From Flaveria trinervia (taxonomy: Eukaryota > Streptophyta > Magnoliopsida > Asterales > Asteraceae): a stretch of DNA of 64,000 bases. A model generated the notes under the pieces. That model was not told the origin of the DNA and searched no databases. It worked only from the letters and a program-made list of their open reading frames with translations. Positions 9,086 through 20,778 of the stretch are shown in pieces. The stretch lies in assembly GCA_025506515.1 (NCBI GenBank), contig CM046457.1, positions 45,492,445 to 45,556,444 on the forward strand. Reading direction: 5' to 3'. Numbering within the stretch: position 1 is the first letter of the stretch; each line of letters starts with the position of its first letter. Position numbers and translations under genes: made by a program.

Positions 9086-11992
9086 TTATTCTAGCTGCAG
9101 CATACCAAGCCTTAACACTAGGTTTTGGAAAGTCGAACTATCCAAAGGCTTAGTAAAAATGTCTGCAAGCTCATCAGCACTAGGCACAAACTTAGGATCA
9201 ATCGGACAAACACACGTTGCAGATATCTAAAGATCCTTTTGACTGCAATCAAGTGAGACTCTTTAGGAGCAGCCCAAAATCTAGCACAAACACACGTTGC
9301 AAACATGATATCTGGTCTAGAAGTTGTTAAGTACATCAAGGACCCAATCATACATCTGTAAAGTGTTTCATCAACAGCTTTACCTTTCTGATCTGCATCC
9401 AGTTGTGTGGTGTTGCACATGGGAGTAGAACAGGGCTTACAATTTTGTAAATCAAACTTATTCAAAAGATCTTTTCTATATTTAGACTGATGAATGAAAG
9501 TCCCATCAGCCTTTTGTTTGATTTGCAATCCTAGAAAGAACTGTAATTCTCCCATTGCACTCATTTCAAACTTCTTACGCATTAAATTGGTAAAGTCATC
9601 ACACAACTGGGGATCAGAGGATGCAAAAATAATATCATCAACATAATTTGAACAAGTAACTTATGCTCATCCACCTTCTTAATGAATAAAGTTTTATCTA
9701 TGGAGCCTCTAGTGAAATTATTTTGAAGAAGAAAATCTGATAATGTCTCATACCAGGCTCTAGGAGCTTGTTTCAACCCATAAAGAGCCTTATCAAGCTT
9801 GTATACCCAATCTGGATGTTTATTATCCTCAAAACCTAGTGGTTGACATATATAAACCTCTTCTTTTATTTTACCATATAAAATGCACTTTTAACATCCA
9901 TTTGAAAAACTTTAAAATTGTGAAATGCAGCATAGGCTAAGAACAATCTAATTGCCTCCAGTCTGGCTACAGGGGCAAAGGTCTCATCATAATCAATACC
10001 TTCTTCTTGTGAAAACCCCTGAACAACCAGTCTGGCCTTGTTCTTAACAATAAGCCCATTTTCATCTATTTTGTTCCTAAACACCCATTTAGTGCCTATT
10101 GCACACTTACCTGGGGGTAGAGGAACCAGTTCCCACACCTGTTGTTTCTTGAACTGAAGTAGCTCAAGCTGCATGGCTTCCACCCATCCATTGTCTCTCA
10201 AAGCAACATGATAGTTCTTTGGCTCTTGCTGACTGATGAAGAGAGCATAGAAGGACAAGTTAGACAATTGACTTCTGGTTGAGACGCCAGCATTGATACC
10301 ACCAATGATTTGAGACATGGGGTGATCCTTCAGCTCTTGGTGCACAATAAGATTAGTGCAAGTGTTTGTAGCCGGTTCAGCGTCAGCAGATGTTGATTCA
10401 GATTCTTGAAACCAAGTATTAGATGGCAAATCAAATGATGTAGAGGAATCAGAAATCTCATCAGCATTTGTTGTGGATGGAGCTGCTGAAGGTACAGGAA
10501 CATCAAGTTTAGCAAACTCAGGCAGTTGGTCACTGAACTTGAAAATGTGAGTACTGATATCATCATCATCTTCAGTACCACCAGGTGGAAGACTTGCTGC
10601 AGAAGATGATTTATTCATATGATCTGCAACAGCTGGAGTTTGATAAGGAGCATATTGCAGTATGTCCAGATCAAACAACTCCACAGGGTTTTGTGGAATT
10701 TTATCCTTAGGAGATTCATTGAATTTCACATGCAAGGTTTCTTCAACTATCTTTGTTCCGCAGTTGAAGACTCTGTAAGCCTTGCAAGTGTATGAATAAC
10801 CTACAAAATACCCTGCATCCACCTTAGGATCAAATTTGTGGAGTTGAACCTTTGTGTTGAGAATGAAACAAGGACATCCAAAGGCTCTAAAGAATGAAAT
10901 CAAAGGAGCCAAATGATGTAGAGCTTCATATGGAGTCTTGATCAACCTTTGATTTACTAACACTCTATTCTGCACATAGCAAGCTGTATTGACAGCTTCA
11001 GCCCAAAAGGTCAAAGGCAAACCAGAATCAGCCAACATGGACCTTGCAACTTCAATTAAAGTCCTGTTCTTTCTCTCCACTAATCCATTTTGTTCTAGAG
11101 TCCTTGGGATGCTAAACTGTCTTTTGATTCCTTTTGAAAGATAAAAATCATCAAGTGTATGGTTTCTGAATTCAGTACCATTGTCACTCCTTATACACTT
11201 GATTGATAGGGAATACTACTTCTCAACATACAGCACAAAGTTTGTAATCTTCTGAGCAACCTCATCCTTTGAATGTAGAAAGAAAGTCCATACGAATCTG
11301 GAGTAATCATCCACGATTACCAGACAGTATTTCTTCTTGCCATGCTCATCACTCTCACAGGACCAAATAGATCCATGTGCAGTAACTGCAAGCAGGCAGT
11401 GGACTTAGGTTCTTCAATGGGAAGGAATGAGACTTTGTGTTGTTTTCCTTTCAAACAAGCAGTGCAGGCTTCATCACAGTGGAACTCCTTTATTGATAAA
11501 CCTCTCACTAAAAGATTGTGGATCAGCTGGTTCATGTTTTTGAGATTGACATGACCCAGCCTTCTATGCCATAGTTTAGATTCCTGAAGAGAGGCTTTGG
11601 AGAACAGGCATAGATGACCCTTCAAATCAATCTTCTTTGACAAATCCAAGGCATACACTCTTCCGATCCTGTTGGCCTTCAGGAGAGTATGTTCATCCAT
11701 TACCTTGTCAATCAGCCCCAGAACTTGGGAAGACAGAATCCTGCAGTTCTGGCTTGTGAAAAGTGCAACATGCCCTTTATCACACATCTGACTGACACTC
11801 AGCAGATTATACTTGAAAATTCTCCACATGGTTGACCTCATCAAACCGGATTTGTCCATTAGACACATATCCTTTCCCAATGATGTAACCTCTGGCATCA
11901 TTTCCAAATGAAACAAATCCCTTCTTTCCTTGAGAGTAGTCATTAAGAAGAGAACTGCTCCCAGTCATATGCATAGATCCTCCACTGTCCAC
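9086..11992 (-). pseudogene. pol: Copia pol: protease, integrase, reverse transcriptase, RNase H remnant
   Basis: In minus-strand order the region reads as follows. Protease (MDSGGSMHMTGSSSL) is near 11992. GAG_pre-integrase follows (LWHRRLGHVNLKNMNQL, CTACLKGKQH), then the integrase core (LLHMDLFGPVRVMSM, then RKNRTLIEVARSMLAD), broken between 11317 and 11080. Reverse transcriptase comes next (GTKWVFRNKIDENGL, ARLVVQGFSQEEGIDY, FQMDVKSAF, then APRAWYETLSDF). The YVDDIIF catalytic motif near 9635-9650 is readable only after a one-base shift. The frame then runs through RPDIMFATCVCARFWAAPKE to AVKRIFRYLQ. It skips most of RNase H and resumes at VPSADELADIFTKPLD, ending at a stop at 9088-9086. 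The copy is not functional as read. Confidence 0.88.
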
Positions 11993-12282
11993 ATACCAGA
12001 TGCTCCTTTGGCATGTTGAAGAACCCTACATAAAAGAGAGCTAGTTAGATTTTAAGACCCAAAACTTTTTGGTTTTGGGTCTGTTTTCATCAACAGATGC
12101 AACCATAACTTGTTTCTTATGATTAACAGCTCAAGAAGGAGATGGTGCTGAAATGGATTCCTTGGATTTGGGCGTGGAATGCCTTTTCAGTGATTTGATC
12201 ACAGGCGTATCTAGTTGGTTAACTCTCCCCAACAAATGCTGAACCATCATAACAAGTTGTGTCTGATTTGTAGCCAAAGCTT

Positions 12283-13898
12283 TCAGCTCTTGTGACATAT
12301 CAGTACTTGTGTTTGATAGTTCCTGCGATCCACCATTTCGTCCTTAAAATTAACAGACTTAGTCTGATGTTTATCATGAGGAGCACCATCAGCTGTTTTG
12401 TGATGAACCTTATCCTTCTTTTTGAATTTGGTTGAAGGCTTGGGTTTATCACAATGGAATGATTGCGGTACAAACTTAGTCTCAAACTCAGTTTTCATTT
12501 CATCCATCTGGATTGTATGAGCTTATCTCTGTTGAGTTTGGAACCCTTTCTGTACCAACATTCATCAGAAAGATGATTGAATTTACCACATATTTCACAT
12601 GGTTTATTCTTCATCTTGGATTGATCAACTGCTGATGTGGAAACTACTAAAGGTGTGCTCTTCAGTACTTTCCTCCTTTCAGTAATTTTGTTCAGTACTG
12701 AAGAATCTGTAACAACTGAAGAGTTGTTCTTCAGCTGTTTATTGTCAGCAGTTGTTAATCCATTTATTTCAGCTGATTTGAAATGCTTTTCAGTTCTTGC
12801 AACTTGCCCTTCAGTACTTAAGTTACTTTGAGGGACAACATCTGAAATACTCAGCTTCATGTGCTTATCAGTAGTTAACCCATCAGCCAATTGACTTGCT
12901 GAGGTATCAACCCTTATTTCATCTTGTGATTTTGGGAGATCACTTGTGGATGATTCACATGATAATGTGGTTTGGAGATTGCTTTCACTTTCAGATTTTA
13001 CTATTGGTTTTGGAGTAAAATCTGTTGGAGGTGCAATATGGTTGTAACCAATTCCAAACTTCACATTCGAAGCAGATGCTTACTGAGCAGCATTTCAAAT
13101 CCCTTGCAGGATGACACCCAGCGGTCACACTCAACTTGGGTAACTGCAAGTTTTTCTTTGAGTTCCTTATGGTTCTCAAGAATGACCTCTAGCTTAGACT
13201 TTTCATCATTTAATTGGCATTTAAGCTTATAAATCTCATCATCTTTGTCCTTAAGGACAGACTCATATTCAGCTTTTCTTTTGGAAATAGTTTGCTCAAA
13301 CTCTAGATTTTGATTAATTACAGCTACATTTGCTTCTCTAATAGAGACAAATGCATCTATGAAAGATTCAGAACGAAGCTTGGCCTTAGCCTCAAAGGAT
13401 ACCTGGGTTACCTGTGAAGAAGATGCATTGGAGCATGAACCCTCAGTAGATTCCAGGGCCATGAGAGCTAGATTCCCAAAAGGATGTTCACCACCATGTT
13501 GACCATCACCGGTAAATAATTGCTCAGTACCAGAGAGATCATCTAGTAAACTGCTCCAGTCAACATTACCAGGGGTGAAAAAGTTGTGATGAGTTTGTGA
13601 TTGAGATGGTAGAGGCTCAGGTAATGGTTGTGGTTGTTGTGCAGTAGGAACTTGAATTGGATTTTGCTGAGGCATGTAATAGTAGGTATACGGATATGAC
13701 ATTGGACCCTGAGGGACAAAATATGCAGGCGAAGCAGGTTGTGAATGATGACCAGAACTAGCAGGATGTTGCCCCCTGTTTTGTGGACTAGTGCTTGGAA
13801 AAGTCACAAAGGGTGCAGAGGAGTTAGATCCAGATGATCTACACTCTCTTGCAAAGTGTCCAAGCCTTTGGCATTTGTGACACCTCAACTTACTCTTG
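12283..13898 (-). pseudogene. gag: Copia Gag, second module (knuckle, coiled coil, knuckle)
   Basis: Minus-strand frames 13888-13061, 13064-12495 and 12507-12283 together form the C-terminal Gag of the element. The order is: a CCHC knuckle (RCHKCQRLGHFAREC); a Gln/Pro-rich stretch; a Lys/Glu-rich helix likely to form a coiled coil (about 13330-13100); the motif GIGYNHIAPP; a Ser/Thr/Lys linker; and a second knuckle (CEICGKFNHLSDEC, near 12600-12560). A stop precedes GIGYN and frameshifts separate the parts. The DNA for the linker (12630-12890) contains many TCAGYWSTT motifs like those in the LTR. Two separated knuckles and a coiled coil suggest, by inference, the Sirevirus lineage. Confidence 0.75.
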
Positions 13899-15625
13899 TC
13901 AAACCAACTTTGGTTTTGCCAGAGAGTCCTGAATTGCTTTTACAGGGCTTGATGGTTTCATGACACTTACTGTCTTGTCTGAACACTCTTTGATTTTGAT
14001 TGGGTGACCTAACTTGATTTTATCCTTATTGGTTTCAATATAAACATCAGGTTTGTTTTGAGGATTGGTCACCTGTTTTACTACAGATTTAGGTTCCGTA
14101 GTTTTAGTTTCAATTGCTTCAGTGAGTGAGACAGATTCAGGCATGACAGTATAGTTGTCATTGTATGGTGGAGGACATGAATTATACCCTATCCCTGACA
14201 TGTCCTTTGGATCCTTTTGGGAATCAAGCATCTCTTGCAGCTTGACTAAAGACATTTGAAACTTTTCAGGTTCACTTCAGTCATAGATTGTTGAGCCTTA
14301 GATCGAGCTAACTTTTCAGTAAGTAACTCATTCTTAGCTGCAAGAGTGTACTTCTCACCATGCAGTTTTTCTATATCAGAGATGAGAGATTTAATTTTTC
14401 TTTTAAAGTTTTTTATTTCTCTTTTCATCATCACCGACTTTACCTTTTCTTCTTTGATTTTATCAGCTAGTTTGTGGTTATGCTCCCTATACCCTTGCAA
14501 TTCATTAATGCATTTTTCACTACAAAGGTTAGATTTTACCTCAGTAGGCATTGGATATGGTCCATCATTGATGTGAGCCATAAGAGCATGATTTTGAAAT
14601 TGAGGCTTTACTTCCTCTGCATACACACTCCAGTCACATACTCCATCTTGCTTTATCACTAGAGCACTGACTGAAGACTAACTACTTCCATGAGCTTGAT
14701 TTGTCAATTGTGGTGGATTCTGATATGATTGGGGTTGATGATACTGCTGTTGTTGGTTGTTTGAGTGAAAGCTTGAGTTAGGCTGTGAGGATGATTGGCC
14801 TGGAGAGTTTCTTTGATAGTTGCTTCTCTTGGGGGCATTGCACTCTCTTGAGAAGTGGCCAGCCATGCCACAGTTGAAGCATTTCACCTTGGATTTATCA
14901 TATCCAAGTTTTGTATTTTCATTCAGGCTCAGCTTTCTTCCTTTTCTGAAGAATTTCTTAGCTCTCATTGCAATCATGGCCAGTTGCCATTGTAGATCCA
15001 TTTCTTCCGCATCATCTGGATCCATTTTCTCCAGATCTTCTTGAATTAGATGAGCAGAAGTGAGTCTTCCTCCCAAGTAGGCTTCAAAGCTTGCAACAAA
15101 TGCATTGTAAGTTGCCTTTTATTCTTCTGATCTTGAGTCTTCAGGAGTGGTTTGAGGAACAGTAGTGACTCTGGAAGTTTAAGGAGCAGCAGTAACTCTA
15201 GGAGTTTGAGATGAGGTTGAAGGATGAGTGATTGGTGGAGTAGTAATGAACCTAGTGTTGTTTATTTGATCTCTTGATGAGATAAAATCATCTTCCTCAG
15301 TGATGAAGGAATTTTCCACAGAATGAGATTCTGATGGAAATTTGTAAGCCTCAATCACTCTTGGTCCACCAAGATTCCTGCTTCTTTCATCAAGTTCTAA
15401 GGCTTCAATTTTGGCTATCATGATGTCTAAAGTAGTACTCTCAAGATCAAGAGTATTTTTCAGCATGGTTACATTCTGTTTCCAGCTTTTAGGGAGACTG
15501 TGAAGCATCTTTTTGTTTAATTCTTTAATCTTGTAAGTGACTCCCATGATTTCCAAGTCATTTACTAACTGTACAAATCTATGCAGTTGTTTAGATATTG
15601 ATTCTCCCTTACTGTGAATTGAATA
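13899..15625 (-). pseudogene. gag: Copia Gag, first module, fused ahead of a second Gag module
   Basis: Sense order on the minus strand: a Gag core segment (SKGESISKQLHRFVQL near 15600, then 15556-15179 including MGVTYKIKELNKKM and LHSLPKSW); a part with MDLQWQLAMIAMRAKKFFRK and a CCHC knuckle (KCFNCGMAGHFSREC, about 14880); an Asn/Gln-rich tail; a coiled-coil-like stretch (14500-14260); and GIGYNSCPPPYND. Instead of the expected second knuckle and protease, a second complete knuckle–coiled-coil module begins at 13898. The two modules differ in sequence, so this looks like a junction of two related elements. The N-terminal half of Gag is missing, cut by the LTR at about 15641. Confidence 0.7.
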
Positions 15626-15640
15626 TGGTAATCAAGTCAG

Positions 15641-16288
15641 TGATTGAATGGCGGAAACAAAAAATCAAAGAACATTCAATGCAAGAAAATTACTCATAAA
15701 TGCTTTTGTATTGTATATATGAAAGTTGATAAATTACAGAGAATAATTACAACAAAAATTCTCTATCTATCAGCCGTCACCTCATGTACGAGGTATCTAT
15801 TCTATTTATAGGCAGACAAGATGCCTTTTACAAAATGACTAAACTACCCCTAAACTATTACATCAGAACCAGTCTAAGTCTTCATCCGCATCTTTGCTTG
15901 TTCATCCGCATTGACAAATGCGGATGAGTTAACTTGATCAACATTTCTTCACTTGATCATCCGCATTAGTATGTTGGTCATCCGCATTGGTTAATGCGGA
16001 TGAACAAATACTTATGCACATTTGTTCGGTCAACCGCATTTTTCAAATGCGGATGAGCAAAGCCTTGTCTGCGTTAACTTTTAGTCTTCCGCATTAATCA
16101 ATGAGGAAGAGTAAATACTTGTTCGCATTAGCATTATGTCTTCCGCATTGACAAATGCGGAAGACAACACTTGTTCCTTTTACTTAGCAGAATTTGATCC
16201 TCATTTCTTCTTGGACTTAAGGATTGCAACAGAGCAATCATCAAATCACCTATTGAATTGGCATGTATGATCCTTTCAGGGTGCAACA
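15641..16288 (-). repeat. Copia-type solo LTR rich in short hairpins
   Basis: Read on minus, the sequence starts TGTTGCACCCTGAAAGG at 16288, has a TATA-like CTATAAATAG near 15812-15821, and ends near 15641 or 15626. It interrupts Gag coding sequence. It contains three perfect 10-bp-arm hairpins: CATCCGCATT and AATGCGGATG at 15903-15926 and 15979-16002, and CTTCCGCATT with AATGCGGAAG at 16140-16163. No primer-binding site, polypurine tract or target duplication was found, so boundaries are approximate. Confidence 0.6.
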
Positions 16289-17142
16289 GTTTTCTAGCAT
16301 CCATATCATCAATCTATCATACATACATCATCATAAACCCTTCAACAACATCAATTCATCATCAAATCATCATATCATGAAAAATAAAGTTACTATTCTT
16401 AGTAACCTATGAACAACACGTCAAAAACGTAACTTTCTTGCATAATCAATGTTCAATAACATGTATACAATCTAACTAACATGATAACATCATCAAACAA
16501 CAACAATCAACATCAAATCTCAGATTTTCGAACTTAGGGTTTCGGCCAACTTGAAAAACCCCACATAAACATTAAAACTAACCTTAATTCTTGCAAAGGA
16601 TTGATGCTTCTATTTCCTTCTAATGCTTGAAATCGATCCATTCGAGGTTTCTTTGCTTGCTTTTGTCTAATTTCGTGAGGGAGGGGGTATGGGGATGATG
16701 TCGCGGCCGAATAGGGGGTGGGGATTAGGGTTGGGATTTTGTTTTAATTAATTTACAATAATTACCCTTTAACCCTTGCATTTGTATTTTTGTTATAAAG
16801 ATTAAGCTTTAAACTCTTTTTAAAAGTGTTTCTAACTATATTAATAAACATATAGACTAATAATAATAATTACATGTTTTATCTTTACTAAACACAAAAC
16901 ATACAAATTAATACACATGTTTCCACGTTACGCGATAAAATTCACCGTTAACATTTAAATTGCGTAAACACATAAGCATAACACAACAATCACATAATTA
17001 GTTAAATTATCATTAACTTAACATTATTAATTATTATCGGGTCACCAACGTTAAACGACAACAAGTGTGTGCTCATGACACGTGTATGCAAGACGTAACG
17101 GAACTAACGGAGTTTGGTAACTTAAAATTACCGCATGTCACA
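16289..17142 (-). repeat. Gypsy-like LTR remnant
   Basis: This non-coding stretch looks like a minus-oriented Gypsy LTR. The minus strand has a TGTGACATG start at 17142, and a purine run (TCTAGGGGAGACAAG) lies about 40 bp upstream, at 17177-17191. A leader-like part contains CGGCCGAAACCCTAAG. The spacing between purine run and LTR start is larger than usual and no partner LTR is present. The call is tentative. Confidence 0.35.
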
Positions 17143-17607
17143 ATATGATTGCCTTGTAAATGCTTAAACATTGTTACTTGTCTCCCCTAGACTTACTCTT
17201 GATTCTCTAATTCTCCCCGATGAATGAAACTTCTTAAACTTGTACTCAACAACATGTGGGTTGTACGTTTTATATCTAAGGTTTAAATCTTTAGACTTTA
17301 TGTCTAATCTATACAAATCTCATCAAGTTTTTATTCCATGAACCTAAGAAATATTATGTGATACATAGACACATGTATTCTAGATTTCCTGGCAATAAGC
17401 CTTCAGGCTAAGGTAAGCAGTTCGCATAAATCCTACGGGACTAGTTATGCTTACATGGGGACTTCTAGGATGAGTGATAAACTATGGTCAATATACACAA
17501 GTTTCTAAGGCAAATGGGTCAATTCACCTTGATGTGTCAATGTTTCCAAGTGGTAATGTGTTACCAAATGGAACCATTCCATATGCCTTACACCTCTTGA
17601 CTTACTC
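17143..17607 (+). other. Non-coding leader-like sequence before Gypsy gag
   Basis: There is no ORF of interest. The stretch may be the untranslated leader of the plus-strand Gypsy element that starts coding at about 17608. Neither a 5' LTR nor a TGGTATCAGAGC-type primer site could be found, so the element's 5' end seems to be lost or replaced. Confidence 0.35.
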
Positions 17608-18856
17608 TTGGTTAAATTACTATCCTTTGTTATTCTGATTCCCGTGTCTAACTCATTTTGTATATCCTGCATTTCGCGTCACCATGGAAAGCATGGAAGT
17701 TTCGACCGTAAGCTAGCCGACATGATTGCACGACAAATGGTTTCCGTCATCCCAACCATGATTGCTGAACTCAATAGCACCTTGATGACCAATTCCAGTA
17801 ACAACGGAATGGTCAAGGAGAAAATAGCAACAACTAAGGCGGGAATAATCACACATGCACATTCAATCATTTCAACTCATGTAAGCCCACTAGCTTTAGT
17901 GGAAAAAGGGGCCACTGGACTTCTCGTATGGTTTGAAAGTATGGAGAATACGTTTATTATTAGTGAGTGTCCACATGAATTCAAGGTTCACTATGCTACA
18001 AGTGTCCTTTAACAATGGGCACTAACGTGGTGGAATAGTGAGAAAAGGAACCGAGGGGCTGAAGTTGCCTTGGCATTACCTTGGGAAGAATTTAAGGACA
18101 TAATGATCCAAAAGTTCTGCGGAGGAGTGAATTGCAGTAGCTGGAGGAAGAGTTCTGGAACCTCAAGCAAGATGGTGGAAATCATTTGGTTTATTCCACC
18201 CAACATCATGAGTTGAGCATGCTCCTACCCCATATGGTGGATATCGTGCCCTGTAACATCGAGAAGTTTATTAAGGGGGTACCACCTCAAATTCAAGATT
18301 CTGTGGTGGGTAGTAGGCCCACAACCTTTGAGGAAGTGATTACTATCACCGCCCAGCTTACTGAAAACCATATTAGGGCTGTCACTTTGTCGGTGAAAGG
18401 TGCCAAAACTGCTGCAAAGGTGACACCCGAGGATACAAAGGAGGTAAAGGCCGAGTCCTCTTTTCAAAACAATAAGCGCAAGTTCACACCCCTCATAATT
18501 ACATGGTGATAGCACCTTATGCCCCTCAAAGGCAAACTGTCATTACAAATCAAGCCCCCGTGGCAAGGGCTTATACTAGACCGCACCAGATGTGCAATAT
18601 TTGCAAGTACCATCACGAGAGTAACACTCCATGCCGAGTTTGCTCATTGTGTGGGAAGTATGGGCATTTGGTGGCTACTTGCCTTCGTGTTCCGAACAAT
18701 ACTACGATGCTTACTAATTGAGCCTACTACAACTTTGGCAAACCTGGACATATCCGTCCACAATTTCCTCGCAATATGGGAAATGTGCCACCGGCTCGTT
18801 GAAGGGCTTTCAACATCAACGCCAATCAAGCACAAGCCAAAAACGACGTGGTGAAT
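17608..18856 (+). pseudogene. gag: Gypsy Gag
   Basis: The first frame (to 18012) ends with EKGATGLLVWFESMENTF and ECPHEFKVHYATSVL, the typical plant Gypsy retrotransposon Gag core. A one-base shift continues it through TWWNSEKRN and PWEEFKDIMIQKFC. A second frame (18186-18509) has LSMLLPHMVD and KFIKGVPPQIQDSV. A CCHC knuckle (CSLCGKYGHLVATC) follows near 18640-18685, and a second degraded one (FGKPGHIRPQ) near 18735. At least two frameshifts and stops interrupt it. Gag would form the particle and bind RNA through the knuckles. Confidence 0.8.
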
Positions 18857-18950
18857 GGTACGTCATTAAGTTTCTTTTAATTGTTCTTTGTCTTGTAAAA
18901 AATCCCTACCTGTGTTCATCATACCAATAATAGGTCATTACTGAATAGGT

Positions 18951-19800
18951 ATGTATCTTGTAAATAGTCATTACGCTTTTGTAAAGTTTGATTCGAGTGC
19001 GGATAAGAGTTTCGTTTCTTTGGAGTTCGAGCTGATACTCTCTAAGCAGCATGTTAATCTAGAAAGATCCTTTACGGTCGAAGTCGCCGTTGGGAAATCG
19101 ATCATCGTTGACGTCGTAATACGTGATTGTACCTTGAGTCTTAATGAACACGAGTTCCTCATCGACCTTATTCCTATGCAACTAGGAAGCTTTGATGTTA
19201 TTATCGTCATGGATTGGTTAGCCAAGAAACACGGGGAAATTTTATGCTTCGAGAAGTGCATTCAAATTCCCTTACCGGCGGGTGATACCATGAAAGTATT
19301 TGGGGAGAAATCACCCCAAGGACTCAAAACTATGTCCTGCATCAAGGCCCGAAAGTGCTTAAGGAAGAACTACGTAGCTTTCATGGCTTATTTAGTTAAC
19401 ACGAAAGCCAAGGGTAAAGAACCTAAAGATATTCCTATCATCCTAGATTTTCCCGAGGTGTTTCCCAAGGATCTTAAGCGGTTACCTCCCGTACGAGAAG
19501 TTGAGTTTACAATCGACTTGATCCCTGGTGCAAACCCTGTGGCTAAATTATCGTATTGTCTGGCACCATCTGAAATGCAAGAATTAGCCAGCCAACTGCA
19601 GGAGTTGAACGATAAGGGTTTCATTCGTCCCAGCTCTTCACCATGGGGTGCACCTATGTTGTTCGTGAAGAAGAAAGATGGTTATTTTTGTATGTCTATC
19701 GACTACCGAGAACTCAACAAGCTCACCATCAAGAATCGAAATCCACTTCCTCAAAATCTCTTCAATCAACTTCAAGGAGCTACACAATTCTCGAAGATCG
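18951..19800 (+). pseudogene. pol: Gypsy protease and N-terminal reverse transcriptase
   Basis: One frame covers the protease (FDSSADKSFVSLEFE, where plant Gypsy copies usually have DSGA) and the flap-side LGSFDVIIVMDWLAKKHG. It continues into reverse transcriptase: DFPEVFPKDL, DLIPGANPVAK, GFIRPSSSPWGAP, DYRELNKLTIKNR, and FNQLQGATQFSKI just before the Copia insertion. The G-to-S change in the protease triad would be expected to impair it. The frame joins the sequence after 27975. Confidence 0.87.
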
Positions 19801-20763
19801 TGTTGGATCTTGTATGCCCAAGACACATACAAGATTGATGTGGTTAGTATGTTATGATCCAAGTCGGGTCATACCCAATAACAAGCTATACAAACACCAA
19901 TAAATGTTTGTTTGTTGATGAGATCATACAAATAAACATTGACACCAATTTAGAAAATGGGTTTTCTAAAACATTGCTTTGTAATCGAACAACATTATAT
20001 GGATAGTTTGTTCATGAGATATTATTTGTTTCATTATTTAAGTTGGTTAAATAATAACAAATAAAAGTATGTTATTGTTATAAAATTAAAAGGGGTTTTA
20101 ATTTTATAAAAAAACTTATGGTTGAAAGAGTGATTTATAAAAGTTTCAAGTGGGGAAAAACCCATTTTGATGTTGATTCAGCCGCCCATATGGGCAATGG
20201 GAAACCTTTCTTTGTCTTGGTTTTTGCAAGACTTAACTCATTCATTCACTCAACGATAATCCACACTTTCTCTTACACACACTTAAGCAAGAAAACTCTC
20301 TCTAGAAGAAAGCATTTTCGGATTCTACAAGGAAGAAGTGAGCTGAAATTTTCGTTTTAGGCTGCACTTCAAAGAGTTCTTGGCTGAATTTTCGGATTCT
20401 TCAAGAGAGGTTTAATCTTGGTGCTTCACTACCTAACAAGTTAGGTGTTTGCTTAAGCTTGTGGGTACACAAGCTTGAGGTCTTCTCCTTTGAAGGCTAG
20501 ACATTAAGAATACCATCTCCTCATCTCTTCCATCTTCAACATCTTGTGCAAGAAGGTTATTCCTGGTACACCCTATGGTTGTTGTTTTGTTTTGATAGCA
20601 CACTTTTTCACATATATTATTGATCCTTATTCTTGGGTTTTTTTGTGGTTTAAAATGGTGAAATTTTCAGATTACAAACAACATGTTAAACCTATATTCC
20701 ACTGCGATTTTTCTTGTTTAAATGGTTAAACTAGCTTGGTTTTTCATGTGACAAAACCCAACA
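19801..20763 (+). repeat. 5' LTR of nested Copia element
   Basis: 963 bp, TG…CA, paired with 27003-27970. It opens with a perfect 10-bp inverted repeat, ATCTTGTATG (19807-19816) and CATACAAGAT (19826-19835), around a 9-bp loop. Because both LTRs carry it, the nascent RNA end could fold. Confidence 0.93.
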
Positions 20764-20764
20764 A

Positions 20765-20778
20765 TGGCATCTAGAGCC
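20765..20778 (+). promoter_or_regulatory. Primer-binding site (variant)
   Basis: TGGCATCTAGAGCC begins one base after the LTR. It resembles the usual TGGTATCAGAGCC but differs by a substitution and a one-base insertion. The primer tRNA is therefore less certain. Confidence 0.6.

Noticed and set aside
17608..17700. Primer-binding site or 5' LTR directly before the Gypsy gag
   Set aside because: No TGGTATCAGAGC-like sequence or LTR matching 30553-32891 could be found between 16289 and 17607.
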